Notes under the pieces: model-generated
What the model was told of the DNA's origin: nothing
Seen by the model: only the letters and a program-made list of their open reading frames with translations
Databases searched by the model: none
From: Botryobacter ruber
GTDB lineage: Bacteria; Bacteroidota; Bacteroidia; Cytophagales; Hymenobacteraceae
Reading direction: 5' to 3'
DNA: 64,000 nt
NCBI RefSeq assembly: GCF_003347595.2
Contig: NZ_QCZK02000037.1
Location: 1 to 64,000, forward strand
Translations under genes and position numbers: made by a program
Shown here: one piece after another, positions 7,727 to 16,416 of the stretch
Position numbering within the stretch: the stretch's first letter is position 1
Layout of the letters: each line of letters begins with the position of its first letter

Positions 7727-7876
7727 AAACTAAAGACTTATTATCTTTATCAGATAAGATTAAATTAGAAGAAAAAGTAAAGTTACCGGATTAGCTGCAG
7801 ATGTAAAGAAGGCTGAACTAAAAATTCGGGATGTTTATGGTTGAAGAGGCGAACCAAGCACGGGAAGCCTTACTTA

Positions 7877-8611
7877 TTAATAGCGGTCGAAGTGCCGGAA
7901 ATAGCTGGCAATTTTCATTTTTATCACCCCCAACACTGCTTCCTTAAAAATGCCTTTCGACATTTTAGACTCTCCTTTGGTACGGTCTGTAAAAATAATG
8001 GCCACTTCCTGAATTTTAAACCCATACTTAAAAGCCAGGAACTTCATTTCGATCTGGAATGCATACCCAACAAACCTGATCTTGTCCAGTTCAATGGTTT
8101 CGAGCACCCGGCGGCGGTAACACTTGAAGCCCGCTGTCGTGTCGGCAATCGGCATGCCGGTGACCATGCGCACATAATAACTGGCAAAGTAAGACATGAG
8201 TACGCGGCTCATGGGCCAGTTTACTACATTTACCCCCTGCACATAGCGGCTGCCAATGGCCACATCGTAGCCTTCCTGGGAGCAGGAGTCGTAAAGCCTG
8301 ACCAGATCTTCCGGGTTGTGAGAGAAGTCGGCATCCATTTCAAAGATATATTCATACCCATTGCGAAGTGCATATTTAAAGCCGTGGATGTAGGCGGTGC
8401 CCAGGCCAAGCTTGCCCCGCCGGCTTTCGAGGTGCAGGCGGCCAGGGTACTCGTGCTGCAGTGCACGCACAATATCGGCCGTTCCATCCGGCGATCCATC
8501 ATCAATAATGAGCAGGTGAAAAGGGTGGCTCAGCGACAGTACCTTTCTTACCATAGCTTCAATATTTTCCCTTTCGTTGTAGGTTGGGATAATCACCAAC
8601 GAGTTTTCCAT
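7877..8611 (-). CDS. polyprenol-phosphate mannosyltransferase-like family 2 glycosyltransferase
   Basis: A 244-residue GT-A enzyme resembling the catalytic part of dolichol-phosphate mannose synthase. It begins with VIIPTYNERENI, has IIDDGSPDGTADIV (nucleotide binding) and the DXD-type motif MDADFSHNPED, followed by GSRYVQG. No C-terminal membrane helices are present, so it is the short soluble or peripheral type that transfers a sugar from a nucleotide donor to a polyprenyl phosphate at the inner membrane face. The gene starts 18 bases after the protoporphyrinogen oxidase stop, so the two are likely co-transcribed. The exact sugar is unknown. Confidence 0.9.
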   Translation of the reverse strand: MENSLVIIPTYNERENIEAMVRKVLSLSHPFHLLIIDDGSPDGTADIVRALQHEYPGRLHLESRRGKLGLGTAYIHGFKYALRNGYEYIFEMDADFSHNPEDLVRLYDSCSQEGYDVAIGSRYVQGVNVVNWPMSRVLMSYFASYYVRMVTGMPIADTTAGFKCYRRRVLETIELDKIRFVGYAFQIEMKFLAFKYGFKIQEVAIIFTDRTKGESKMSKGIFKEAVLGVIKMKIASYFRHFDRY

Positions 8612-8629
8612 GCCCCAAATATACCTAAC

Positions 8630-9970
8630 TTAGGCACTTTGAGCTAAGGGAGCTTTTAAATTTATTTTATTTGCCAGCTCCTTGGCATGCCGGATGCAGT
8701 CGGAAACAAGCACGCCGCCCTGCCAGTTGGCCGCAACAAAAATATTGGCTTCTTCAAACATCCGGGCCATTTCGTGGGCATCTTCAATGTACAGGTCATA
8801 CTGCGGCATAGATTTTTTCCAGTAAGTGACATGCTGGAAAACCGGGGCAGCATTGATGGCATAATTTGTCTGGTTTTCTTCGTGCACCCGCTCCAGCAGT
8901 TCTTTTTCAGGCAGGTTTGCGTGTGCTGCATAAGGTGTTCCGCCTACATAAGAAGTCAGGAGAACTTCGTAGGGTTTGCACCTGCCATTAAACAGGGAAC
9001 TCACCCATACAGCGCCATTGGAGAATGGTGCTTCCGTTTTTGGATGTAGTGCGCCGAAACCATCCAAAGGATGCTCTACATCGTGCCTGTTGTAAATACT
9101 GTGTACCACAGCCAGGGGTGGGTAATTTACATTTTGCAGGGCAGCCGATATGCCGGGGAATGTAAAATCCATCAGGTCTGCCGCCTTGTGCGCCGGAAGC
9201 GCCAGAACAACGGCATCATATTCTTTATCTTCCATGTCATGTGGAGTGGCAGAGCAAAGAATGTATTTTCCCATGCTGCGGGTTATCACTTCTATTTTAC
9301 GCTCCGTATGCAGCGAAATCAGCTTATCGGCGATGGCCTGTGGCAGTGTGCTCATGCCTCCTCTGAACGTAAAGGACTTGTTGCCGGAGCCATTCTGGCG
9401 CTTTGCCAGGCCCCGCAGCACGGAGCCGTACTTTGATTCGAATGCCTTGAACTCCGGAAGTGCTTTCTCTATCAGCAGGTGGTCCGGGTCGCCGCCCAGC
9501 AGATTGGTGATGTAGGGATTAATGATTTTTTCAGTTGCATCGGCGCCGAACCGCCGCTCAAAAAAACGGGTAACGGTTTCGTAGGGGATAAAGGCCGCCG
9601 GAACTTTTCTTTCCGCTACAATTCTTCTTTTTGTTGCACCTGATAAGAAGCCATTGCGAAGAAGTGAAAACGGGCAGGAGGGTATCTTTTGATAAGAGCC
9701 ATCGCACAGCACGTACCGGTTGTTGGTAACGGTTATCGTAGGATGTACTTCTGTTTCAAGCTTTAATTCACTGATCATCTCCTGCAGTTCATCCGTCATT
9801 TGCAGTGAATTCGGGCCGCATTCCAGCAGGTAGCCGTTTATGTTTACTGTCCGGATATTGCCGCCTACTTCTGCTGATCCCTCAAACAGATCGTAAGAGA
9901 TCCCCAGCTTCTGCAGGTAGTATGCTAAAGCCAGTCCCGAAATGCCTCCTCCTATTATCGCTACTCTCAT
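8630..9970 (-). CDS. hemG: protoporphyrinogen oxidase (HemG/HemY flavoprotein type)
   Basis: Oxidises protoporphyrinogen IX (or coproporphyrinogen III in related enzymes) late in haem synthesis. The 446-residue protein starts with the FAD dinucleotide motif RVAIIGGGISGLALAYYLQK and ends with the flavin-binding block VAANWQGGVLVSDCIRHAKE. The frame is open 21 codons further upstream to 10033, but the ATG at 9970 puts the Rossmann motif at the N terminus and follows an A-rich stretch, so it is preferred. It is a FAD amine-oxidase-fold protein, not the flavodoxin-like HemG of Escherichia coli. It is upstream of, and likely co-transcribed with, the glycosyltransferase. Confidence 0.92.
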   Translation of the reverse strand: MRVAIIGGGISGLALAYYLQKLGISYDLFEGSAEVGGNIRTVNINGYLLECGPNSLQMTDELQEMISELKLETEVHPTITVTNNRYVLCDGSYQKIPSCPFSLLRNGFLSGATKRRIVAERKVPAAFIPYETVTRFFERRFGADATEKIINPYITNLLGGDPDHLLIEKALPEFKAFESKYGSVLRGLAKRQNGSGNKSFTFRGGMSTLPQAIADKLISLHTERKIEVITRSMGKYILCSATPHDMEDKEYDAVVLALPAHKAADLMDFTFPGISAALQNVNYPPLAVVHSIYNRHDVEHPLDGFGALHPKTEAPFSNGAVWVSSLFNGRCKPYEVLLTSYVGGTPYAAHANLPEKELLERVHEENQTNYAINAAPVFQHVTYWKKSMPQYDLYIEDAHEMARMFEEANIFVAANWQGGVLVSDCIRHAKELANKINLKAPLAQSA

Positions 9971-10140
9971 TTTTGTGTTTATAATACAATTATGCCTGTA
10001 AGGGTACCTGTTGCATCTTTCCTGGCGATACAACGATGAGCTTCATCTATAGTACGCAAGCTATCCCCCGGAAAATTTAAATATTACATGAAAGTCGAAC
10101 GAATAAATAGTAATTTTAGCGTCTCAACCATACAAGTCTT

Positions 10141-10671
10141 ATGCATAAACAAAAATGTGTTTTCCTGGACCGCGACGGTGTGCTGAACCGCGAACTTGGT
10201 GGCTATGCCTATAAGCTCGAAGAGTTTGAGGTGTTGCCGCGTGTGCCCGAGGCGCTGGCGCTGCTAAAGCAGCACGGTTATTTGCTGATAGTGATCACGA
10301 ACCAGAGCGGCATCTCGAAAGGCATCTTTACAAAAGAAGATGTGCTGGCCTGCCACCAGAAACTGCAGGATAGCTGCGACTCGCTGATTGACGATATTTA
10401 TTTTGCGCCCGGGCATCATACCATCTCTGCCTCGCTGTCGCGGAAGCCTGACAGCCTGATGATTGAGCGGGCTATGGCGAAATATCATATTGATAAAAAC
10501 CAGTCGTGGATGATTGGCGATGTGAAGCGCGATATTGATGCAGGCAAAAAAGCCGGCGTGAGAACGATACTGGTGGGGGAGCACCACCGGGCCGGAACCC
10601 ACCAGATTCAGGCAAAGGACCTGTGGGAGGCAACGCAGCTGATTCTGAAAGACATAAAAAAACCGGCCTGA
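10141..10671 (+). CDS. gmhB: D-glycero-D-manno-heptose 1,7-bisphosphate 7-phosphatase-like HAD phosphatase
   Basis: A 176-residue HAD-superfamily enzyme of the histidinol-phosphatase/GmhB group. HAD motif I is FLDRDGVLN with nucleophile D10 and D12. Motif II is VITNQSGISKG, and motif IV is MIGDVKRDIDAGKKAG. The family removes the 7-phosphate of the heptose bisphosphate used for the lipopolysaccharide core or S-layer sugars. The zinc-binding cysteine loop of E. coli GmhB is not obvious, so a different sugar phosphate is possible. It is monocistronic; its TGA stop lies in the loop of its own terminator. Confidence 0.85.
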   Translation: MHKQKCVFLDRDGVLNRELGGYAYKLEEFEVLPRVPEALALLKQHGYLLIVITNQSGISKGIFTKEDVLACHQKLQDSCDSLIDDIYFAPGHHTISASLSRKPDSLMIERAMAKYHIDKNQSWMIGDVKRDIDAGKKAGVRTILVGEHHRAGTHQIQAKDLWEATQLILKDIKKPA

Positions 10672-10686
10672 GCGCCGGTTTTTTTT
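10655..10686 (+). terminator. terminator overlapping the end of gmhB
   Basis: AAAAAACCGGC pairs with GCCGGTTTTTT, with a T-run after it. The six-base loop CTGAGC contains the TGA stop codon of gmhB, so the stem's 5' arm is the last coding sequence. Confidence 0.9.
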
Positions 10687-10716
10687 ATATGATTGAAGCT
10701 AAAAGCTGATTCAAAG

Positions 10717-10887
10717 CTAGCTCTTGATGTCGGCTTCAGCCTCGGCTGAAGGAGCGCTGGAAGCTGTAACAGTTGCCTGTTCAGCTTTCTCATGGGGCTG
10801 TACTGAACTATACGCAGGACAATAGGTTTTGCATGATGCGAAGCTGATCACCAGGAAAAACGCCCCAACTTGTAGTAACTTTTTCAT
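10717..10887 (-). CDS. small lipoprotein of unknown function
   Basis: A 56-residue protein starting MKKLLQVGAFFLV with a signal peptide and a lipobox-like end, FASC at residues 14-17, predicted to be lipidated at Cys17. The mature part is short, with two further Cys-Pro/Tyr positions (KTYCPAYSS) and an acidic, Ala/Ser-rich tail. The frame extends 10 codons upstream to 10917, but the internal ATG matches the signal peptide start. No family is recognised. Confidence 0.7.
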   Translation of the reverse strand: MKKLLQVGAFFLVISFASCKTYCPAYSSVQPHEKAEQATVTASSAPSAEAEADIKS

Positions 10888-10992
10888 CGTAATAAATATT
10901 AAAAAATGAGTTCCCAAACATACGGTATTCTCTGCAAAAGAAAAATTAAAACGTTAAAAAGTTATAAAAAGTTATCTCTTTTTTTGTTTTAA

Positions 10993-12387
10993 CTACACCT
11001 CGTAACCCAGGATTTTTAACATCGCCTCGCTTGTCTGTTCCGGTGCAAACTGCCACGACTTCAGCTCCCCGTTCTCATCACGGTCAATGATAACGTGTTG
11101 GGGAGCAGGTATGAGGCAATGTTTAATACCGCCATATCCGCTCAGCGACTCCTGATAGGCTCCCGTATGGAAAAAGCCGATGTAAAGCGGCTGGTCCTTT
11201 GGTATTTTTGGTAAAAACACCTGGAACGAGTGCATTTCAGAATTGTAATAATCCTGACTATCGCAGGTTATCCCGCCTATTTGTATTTTACGATATTCCT
11301 GGTCCCAATGATTTACAGAAAGTAGTGGCCAACGCTGGTTTAGTGCCCAGGCATCTGGTAAATTGGTGATGAAGGAACCATCGATCATATACCATAACTC
11401 CTTGTCATTCTGTAACTTCTGGTCTAAAATAGAGTAAATGGTGGCCCCGCTTTCGCCTACTGTAAAAATTCCGAATTCTGTAAAAATATTTGGTTCGGGC
11501 ACGCCTTCTGCTTCACAAATGCGCTTTATGGTGCGCAGAATTTCCTCTATCATGTAGCGGTAGTTGTAATCTGCCTGGATGGAGGTTTTGATCGGGAAGC
11601 CGCCGCCAATGTCGATGGTGTCCAGCTCCGGACACACTTTTTTAAGCTCGCAGTATTTATGCACAAAGCGGCTCAGTTCCGACCAGTAATAGGATGTATC
11701 TTTTATGCCGGTATTGATGAAGTAGTGCAGCATGCGCAACTCAAACCTCGGATCGTCCTTTATTTTATTTTCGTAGAGCTCGATCACATCGTTGTAGCGG
11801 ATGCCCAGGCGCGAGGTATAAAATTCAAACTTCGGCTCCTCGTCCGATGCCAGGCGCATGCCTACTTTGCATTTCTCAGTAACATGCTCTTTATAATATT
11901 CTATCTCCTCCAGGTTGTCCAGGATGGGCATGCAGTTTACAAACCCTTCGTTTACTAGCTCCGATAGCCAGTGCTTGTAGCGCTCGCGTTTAAAGCCATT
12001 GCACACCACATAGGTGTTTTTGGTAATCTTGCCTTTGTTGTAAAGCGCCCGGATAATCTGCATGTCGTACCCGGAGGAAGTTTCGATATGGATGTCGTTT
12101 TTCAGGGCCTCTTCCAGTACAAAAGAGAAGTGAGACGACTTCGTGCAGTAACAGTACGTATAAGTACCATTATAATTCAGCTTCTCGATAGACTCGGCAA
12201 ACAGTTTTTTTGCTTTCTGTATCTGTGAGCTGATTTTGGGTAAATAAGTTAATTTAAGCGGAGTGCCATATTGCCTGATGATTTCCATCAGGGGAATGCC
12301 GTTGAAGAGTAGTTCGTTGTTTTCCACTTGAAATTCTTCTGTCGGAAAATCAAACGTCTGGTGGATGAGGTCGGTGTATTTATCCAT
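10993..12387 (-). CDS. speA: fold type III PLP decarboxylase, probably arginine decarboxylase
   Basis: A 464-residue alanine-racemase-fold decarboxylase (Orn/DAP/Arg decarboxylase group 2). The PLP lysine is in YCYCTKSSHFSF (near K83), the phosphate-binding glycine loop is TIDIGGGFPI (near 268-277), and the PLP or substrate motif GAYQ is near 410. It is shorter than classical biosynthetic SpeA (about 630 residues) but matches the form commonly annotated as arginine decarboxylase in Cytophagales, producing agmatine for polyamines. It is divergent, with a 79-base gap, from an arginase-family gene followed by argS, which supports an arginine substrate. The precise amino acid is an inference. Confidence 0.8.
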   Translation of the reverse strand: MDKYTDLIHQTFDFPTEEFQVENNELLFNGIPLMEIIRQYGTPLKLTYLPKISSQIQKAKKLFAESIEKLNYNGTYTYCYCTKSSHFSFVLEEALKNDIHIETSSGYDMQIIRALYNKGKITKNTYVVCNGFKRERYKHWLSELVNEGFVNCMPILDNLEEIEYYKEHVTEKCKVGMRLASDEEPKFEFYTSRLGIRYNDVIELYENKIKDDPRFELRMLHYFINTGIKDTSYYWSELSRFVHKYCELKKVCPELDTIDIGGGFPIKTSIQADYNYRYMIEEILRTIKRICEAEGVPEPNIFTEFGIFTVGESGATIYSILDQKLQNDKELWYMIDGSFITNLPDAWALNQRWPLLSVNHWDQEYRKIQIGGITCDSQDYYNSEMHSFQVFLPKIPKDQPLYIGFFHTGAYQESLSGYGGIKHCLIPAPQHVIIDRDENGELKSWQFAPEQTSEAMLKILGYEV

Positions 12388-12422
12388 TTAAGGCCATTAT
12401 TGTCTTTAGATGATATGCAATA

Positions 12423-12456
12423 TTGACTGTATTTTACAATCTTTGCAATAACTTTG
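12423..12456 (+). promoter_or_regulatory. promoter of the arginase-argS unit
   Basis: TTG at 12423-12425 and TAACTTTG at 12449-12456, a full match to TAnnTTTG, lie 11 bases before the arginase ATG with 23 bases between the elements. The whole divergent control region is only 79 bases, so the two transcription units may share regulation. Confidence 0.65.
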
Positions 12457-12466
12457 TTCGATAAAA

Positions 12467-13438
12467 ATGAAAAAAGTAAAGCTGATAGAGGTTAGGTCGG
12501 AATTAGGTGCCGGTACGAGAGGGGCCGGTATGGGAATTGACGCCTTAAAAGTAGCTTGCCTGGACAAAGGTTCCGATTATTTCAAGCGCTTCAACTCTAT
12601 CAGTGTGCCCGACCTGAACTACACGCTTTTCGACAAAGATGTGTTCCCGATGGCGCACCACATCGACAGCATTCTGCCGGTGCTAAAAAGTGTGAGCAAT
12701 GTGGTGGCGCAGACGCTGGAATTTGGTATGTTTCCGCTGGTATTGGCCGGCGACCATTCCAATGCAGCAGGTACCATTGCCGGTATTAAAACAGCTTTCC
12801 CGGATAAAACGCTGGGGGTGATCTGGATAGATGCGCATGCCGATATTCACTCGCCTTATACCACGCCTTCCGGCAACGTGCATGGCATGGCCCTGGCCAT
12901 TGCCCTGAACGAAGACAACCTGGACCGCAAAGTAAATGAACCTGCTCCTGAAACCGTTTTTTTCTGGGAGTCGATGAAGAAGGTGGGGGTGGAAGGGCCG
13001 AAACTGGAGCACAGGCACCTGGTATACATTGTCGTGCGCGACACCGAAGAACCGGAGGATTATCTCATCGCCAAATACGGCATCCGGAACTTCAGTTACC
13101 AGGAATTTAAGCGCAAGGGCGCCACGCAGGTAGCGCAGGAGGCCCTGGAGCATCTGAAAGATTGCGACCTCGTTTATGTGTCGTTTGACGTAGACAGCAT
13201 GGATCCGAAGTTTTCCAGGGGAACAGGAACACCGGTAGAGGTGGGGCTGACCGTAGAGGAGGCTAAAGCCTTATGTTACCAGCTGGTGCAGGACCCGCGT
13301 GTCTGCTGCTACGAAATGGAAGAAATAAACCCAACCCTGGACACCGAAAATACCATGGCCGAGAACGCCTTCAGCATTCTGGAGGCAACCACACAGGCCA
13401 TCTTACACAGAGAATCTAATAGTACAGCCAACGACTAA
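12467..13438 (+). CDS. arginase family hydrolase (arginase or agmatinase)
   Basis: A 323-residue ureohydrolase. The two-manganese ligands are in GDHS (95-98), DAHAD (122-126) and SFDVDS (D241, D243). GTRGAGMGID at residues 16-25 and SGNVHGMALA at 135-144 resemble true arginases more than agmatinases. It would split arginine to ornithine and urea, or agmatine to putrescine if it works with the divergent decarboxylase. The next gene, argS, starts directly after this stop codon (TAA ATG), so they are co-transcribed. Confidence 0.9.
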   Translation: MKKVKLIEVRSELGAGTRGAGMGIDALKVACLDKGSDYFKRFNSISVPDLNYTLFDKDVFPMAHHIDSILPVLKSVSNVVAQTLEFGMFPLVLAGDHSNAAGTIAGIKTAFPDKTLGVIWIDAHADIHSPYTTPSGNVHGMALAIALNEDNLDRKVNEPAPETVFFWESMKKVGVEGPKLEHRHLVYIVVRDTEEPEDYLIAKYGIRNFSYQEFKRKGATQVAQEALEHLKDCDLVYVSFDVDSMDPKFSRGTGTPVEVGLTVEEAKALCYQLVQDPRVCCYEMEEINPTLDTENTMAENAFSILEATTQAILHRESNSTAND

Positions 13439-15229
13439 ATGCAACTTCAACACACCATCAGCCAGCGCGTGAGCGAGGCTCTGAATGCTTTATTCCAGGT
13501 ATCTGTTGATGCCGCCCAGGTAAGCCTGCAGCCAACCCGAAAAGAATTTGCAGGCACTTATACGTTTGTTACCTTCCCCTATACCAAAACGGTGGGCAAA
13601 GGACCCGAACAGATCGGGCAGGCCTTGGGGGCCTACCTGAAAGAGAACGCGCCGGAAGTAAAGGATTTCAATGTAGTAAAAGGATTTCTGAACCTGGAAA
13701 TACAGGATGCGGTGTGGCTGCAACTACTGCGCGAGCTGATTCAGAACCCGGATTTTGGTAAAGGCGAGGCAACCGGTCAGAACGTGATGGTGGAGTACTC
13801 GTCCCCAAATACGAACAAGCCGCTGCACCTGGGCCACCTGCGCAATAACTTCCTGGGCTATTCCGTGTCCCAAATTCTGAAGGCGAATGGCCATAACGTG
13901 CTTAAGGCAAACCTGGTAAACGACCGGGGCATTCATATCTGCAAATCGATGCTGGCTTACCAGCAATTTGGCAACGGCGAAACACCCGAAAGCAGCGGCA
14001 TCAAAGGCGACCACCTGGTAGGCAAATACTACGTGTTGTTCGATAAGCATTACAAAGAGCAGATTGAAGGATTGGTAGCCGCCGGCATGGACAAAGAGGA
14101 AGCCAAAAAGAAAGCACCGCTGATGGTGGAAGCGCAGGCCATGCTGCAGCGCTGGGAGCAGGGCGAGACGGAAACGGTGGCGCTCTGGAAACAGATGAAC
14201 AGCTGGGTGTACGCCGGCTTCGACCAGACCTACCGCACCATCGGTGTTGACTTTGATAAATATTACTACGAGTCCGAAACCTATACGCTGGGCAAAGAGC
14301 GGGTGGAAGAAGGGCTGCATAAAAATGTGTTCTACCGCAAAGACGATGGCTCGGTGTGGGTAGACCTGACCGACGAAGGGCTCGACCAGAAGCTGCTGCT
14401 GCGCTCCGACGGCACCTCCGTCTACATCACCCAGGACATGGGAACGGCCGAACTCAAGTACCAGGATTTCCCTTACGACCAGTCGCTGTACGTGGTAGCC
14501 GACGAGCAGAACTACCACTTCCAGGTGCTGAAGGCGGTGCTCAAAAAGCTGGGCAAGCCTTACGCCGAAGGTATTTACCACCTCTCGTACGGCATGGTGG
14601 ACCTGCCATCGGGTAAAATGAAATCCAGGGAAGGAACGGTCGTGGACGCCGACGAGCTGGTAGCCGAAATGGTGGATACGGCCCGTCAGCAGACAGAGGA
14701 GTTAGGAAAGATAGAAGGCTTTACGCAGGAAGAAGCGCAGCAGCTTTACCACACCCTGGCCATGGGCGCGCTCAAGTACTTCCTCCTGAAAGTAGATCCG
14801 AAAAAGCGTATGCTCTTCAACCCGCAGGAGTCGATCGATTTCCGGGGCAATACCGGTCCGTTTATTCAGTACACCCACGCCCGTATTTCGGCTATTTTGC
14901 GTAAGGCAGCAGACATGGGTATCGTGGCAGGTGCAGTATCGTTTAACGACCTTTCGCAGCTGCACGAGGCGGAGCAGGAGGTTGTTACGCAGCTGGTGAA
15001 CTTCCCGGTGGCGGTAAAAGAAGCAGGCGATAATTATGCTCCTTCCGTGATAGCCAATTATGCGTACGAGCTGGCCAAGGCCTACAATCGGTTCTACCAG
15101 GAAATTTCCATCTTCAACGAAACAAACGAGCAGGCCCGCAGCTTCCGGATAGCGCTTTCTGCCATGGTAGCCCGTTTCGTGCGCGAAAGTATGGCGCTGC
15201 TGGGAATTGAGGTGCCGGAGCGGATGTAG
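13439..15229 (+). CDS. argS: arginyl-tRNA synthetase
   Basis: Class I aminoacyl-tRNA synthetase of 596 residues. The N-terminal Add-1 domain (about 1-110) is followed by the HIGH-type motif HLGH at 130-133 (SSPNTNKPLHLGHLRN). The KMSK equivalent reads GKMKSREGTVV near 397-407, and the C-terminal anticodon-binding domain ends with AMVARFVRESMALLGIEVPERM. It is directly coupled to the upstream arginase gene. No terminator is visible at its end; the spacer instead holds an inverted-repeat element. Confidence 0.97.
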   Translation: MQLQHTISQRVSEALNALFQVSVDAAQVSLQPTRKEFAGTYTFVTFPYTKTVGKGPEQIGQALGAYLKENAPEVKDFNVVKGFLNLEIQDAVWLQLLRELIQNPDFGKGEATGQNVMVEYSSPNTNKPLHLGHLRNNFLGYSVSQILKANGHNVLKANLVNDRGIHICKSMLAYQQFGNGETPESSGIKGDHLVGKYYVLFDKHYKEQIEGLVAAGMDKEEAKKKAPLMVEAQAMLQRWEQGETETVALWKQMNSWVYAGFDQTYRTIGVDFDKYYYESETYTLGKERVEEGLHKNVFYRKDDGSVWVDLTDEGLDQKLLLRSDGTSVYITQDMGTAELKYQDFPYDQSLYVVADEQNYHFQVLKAVLKKLGKPYAEGIYHLSYGMVDLPSGKMKSREGTVVDADELVAEMVDTARQQTEELGKIEGFTQEEAQQLYHTLAMGALKYFLLKVDPKKRMLFNPQESIDFRGNTGPFIQYTHARISAILRKAADMGIVAGAVSFNDLSQLHEAEQEVVTQLVNFPVAVKEAGDNYAPSVIANYAYELAKAYNRFYQEISIFNETNEQARSFRIALSAMVARFVRESMALLGIEVPERM

Positions 15230-15278
15230 TTGCGAGTCTTTTGCCTTACTTTGAGGCTAATTTGTTAGGAAAAAATGT

Positions 15279-15304
15279 CTGCAGCTGCCACCATTGCCTC
15301 TGCA
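15279..15304 (-). repeat. intergenic GC-rich repeat copy
   Basis: A minus-orientation copy with core CTGCAGCTGCCACCATTGCC, 50 bases after argS. It pairs in inverted orientation with the copy at 15567-15600; a larger inverted-repeat element lies between them. Confidence 0.8.
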
Positions 15305-15315
15305 GGTGTGTTTTT

Positions 15316-15492
15316 CTGCATCAGGGTTTACAGAATTTTAGGATTTTCAGGATTTATGTAGCATCACTATAGCGAAGTAACAGCTATATTCTGTTGCCTC
15401 AAAAGACCTCGCAGTGTGCCCAGCTCCTGCGAGTGTCTGATAGCAGATAGGCTAATCCTGAAAATCCTAAAATTCTGTAAATCCTGATTCAG
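15316..15492. repeat. 177-bp MITE-like inverted-repeat element
   Basis: The two 39-base arms (15316-15354 and 15454-15492) are inverted copies with two mismatches; the inner 28 bases are perfect (contains CCTGAAAATCCTAAAATTCTG). The interior has no frame with any protein similarity I can see. Together with the flanking repeat copies it fills the 465-base spacer 15230-15694. Confidence 0.8.
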
Positions 15493-15566
15493 ATAAAAAA
15501 GATCAAGCTGATTCGGATTGCAAATCCGAATCAGCAGTTGAAAACCTGAAGCAGTTTTTTTTGAAC

Positions 15567-15600
15567 AGCAAAGGCAATGGTGGTAGCTGCAGAAGATTTT
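15567..15600 (+). repeat. intergenic GC-rich repeat copy
   Basis: A plus copy with core GGCAATGGTGGTAGCTGCAG followed by a T-run, located between the inverted-repeat element and the peroxidase gene. Confidence 0.75.
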
Positions 15601-15694
15601 TTTTATAAAATTACCTTTGAAGCCGGATGTCCCGGGCTTGTTTCGGGAGGGCATAAAACGTAAATTACTATTTATTAGAAGTAAAAAAGAACAA

Positions 15695-16306
15695 ATGATA
15701 AGATCAATCTCTCCATTTCTGAAACCAGTGGCACTGCTGGCCGTGTTGTTGAGTACCGCCTGCTCCGAACCGAATAACACAACTAAAAGTACTACAGCTA
15801 TGGACACCACGGCAACTACCGCGCAAGCCCAGAACCAAAGCGGCTTCTACAGCTTTAAAATGCCCACCCTGGAAGGCAACGAGGTGGATTTCTCGCAGTT
15901 CAAAGGCAAAAAGGTGCTGGTCGTAAACACGGCCTCGAAGTGTGGTTACACGCCGCAGTACGCTGACCTGCAGAAGCTGCACGAAACTTACGGGGACCAG
16001 GTGGTGATTCTTGGCTTCCCGGCCAACAACTTTGGCGGACAGGAGCCAGGTTCCAGTGAAGAAATAGCGGCGTTCTGCGAGAAAAACTATGGCGTCAAAT
16101 TCCAGATGTTCGACAAAATTTCTGTGAAAGGCGAAGACCGGCACCCGCTATACGTCTGGCTCGAGGAACACGCCCCCAACCACGAAACCCCTGCCTGGAA
16201 CTTCAGCAAGTATCTTATTGACGAGAACGGCAACGTGATCGGATTTTATCCCTCGAAGGTAAAGCCGATGGACGAGGTGTTGATAAGTGCGATTACAAAG
16301 AAGTAG
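15695..16306 (+). CDS. glutathione peroxidase-like lipoprotein
   Basis: Thiol peroxidase of the GPx family with a lipoprotein signal (203 residues). Start MIRSISPF, then a hydrophobic segment and lipobox LSTAC with Cys23, so it is likely anchored in the envelope. The catalytic residues are the peroxidatic Cys83 (NTASKCGYTPQY; cysteine, not selenocysteine), Gln116 (NNFGGQ) and Trp168-Asn169 (PAWNF). Cys128 (FCEKNYG) is placed as in thioredoxin-dependent GPx enzymes. The frame is open to 15617, but that stretch lacks a signal peptide start. It would reduce lipid or organic peroxides. Confidence 0.9.
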   Translation: MIRSISPFLKPVALLAVLLSTACSEPNNTTKSTTAMDTTATTAQAQNQSGFYSFKMPTLEGNEVDFSQFKGKKVLVVNTASKCGYTPQYADLQKLHETYGDQVVILGFPANNFGGQEPGSSEEIAAFCEKNYGVKFQMFDKISVKGEDRHPLYVWLEEHAPNHETPAWNFSKYLIDENGNVIGFYPSKVKPMDEVLISAITKK

Positions 16307-16416
16307 GGTTAGGTTCTGCTTGATAATATCAACTTCATCCATAGTGCAGACAGAGGCGTATATTTGAAGAGTTATTACTGCTATCTGCTAGTTGGCGGTA
16401 AGAATAATTAAAGAAA

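Noticed and set aside
7727-7876. Possible manganese riboswitch linked to the TerC-like gene
   Set aside because: The 150-base spacer has no yybP-ykoY-type conserved stem-loops that I can find.
13724-14581. 285-codon minus-strand frame inside argS
   Set aside because: Shadow of the clearly real argS gene; a GC-rich gene leaves the antisense frame open.
15367-15810. 147-codon minus-strand frame
   Set aside because: It crosses the 177-bp inverted-repeat element and the start of the peroxidase gene, and has no family pattern.
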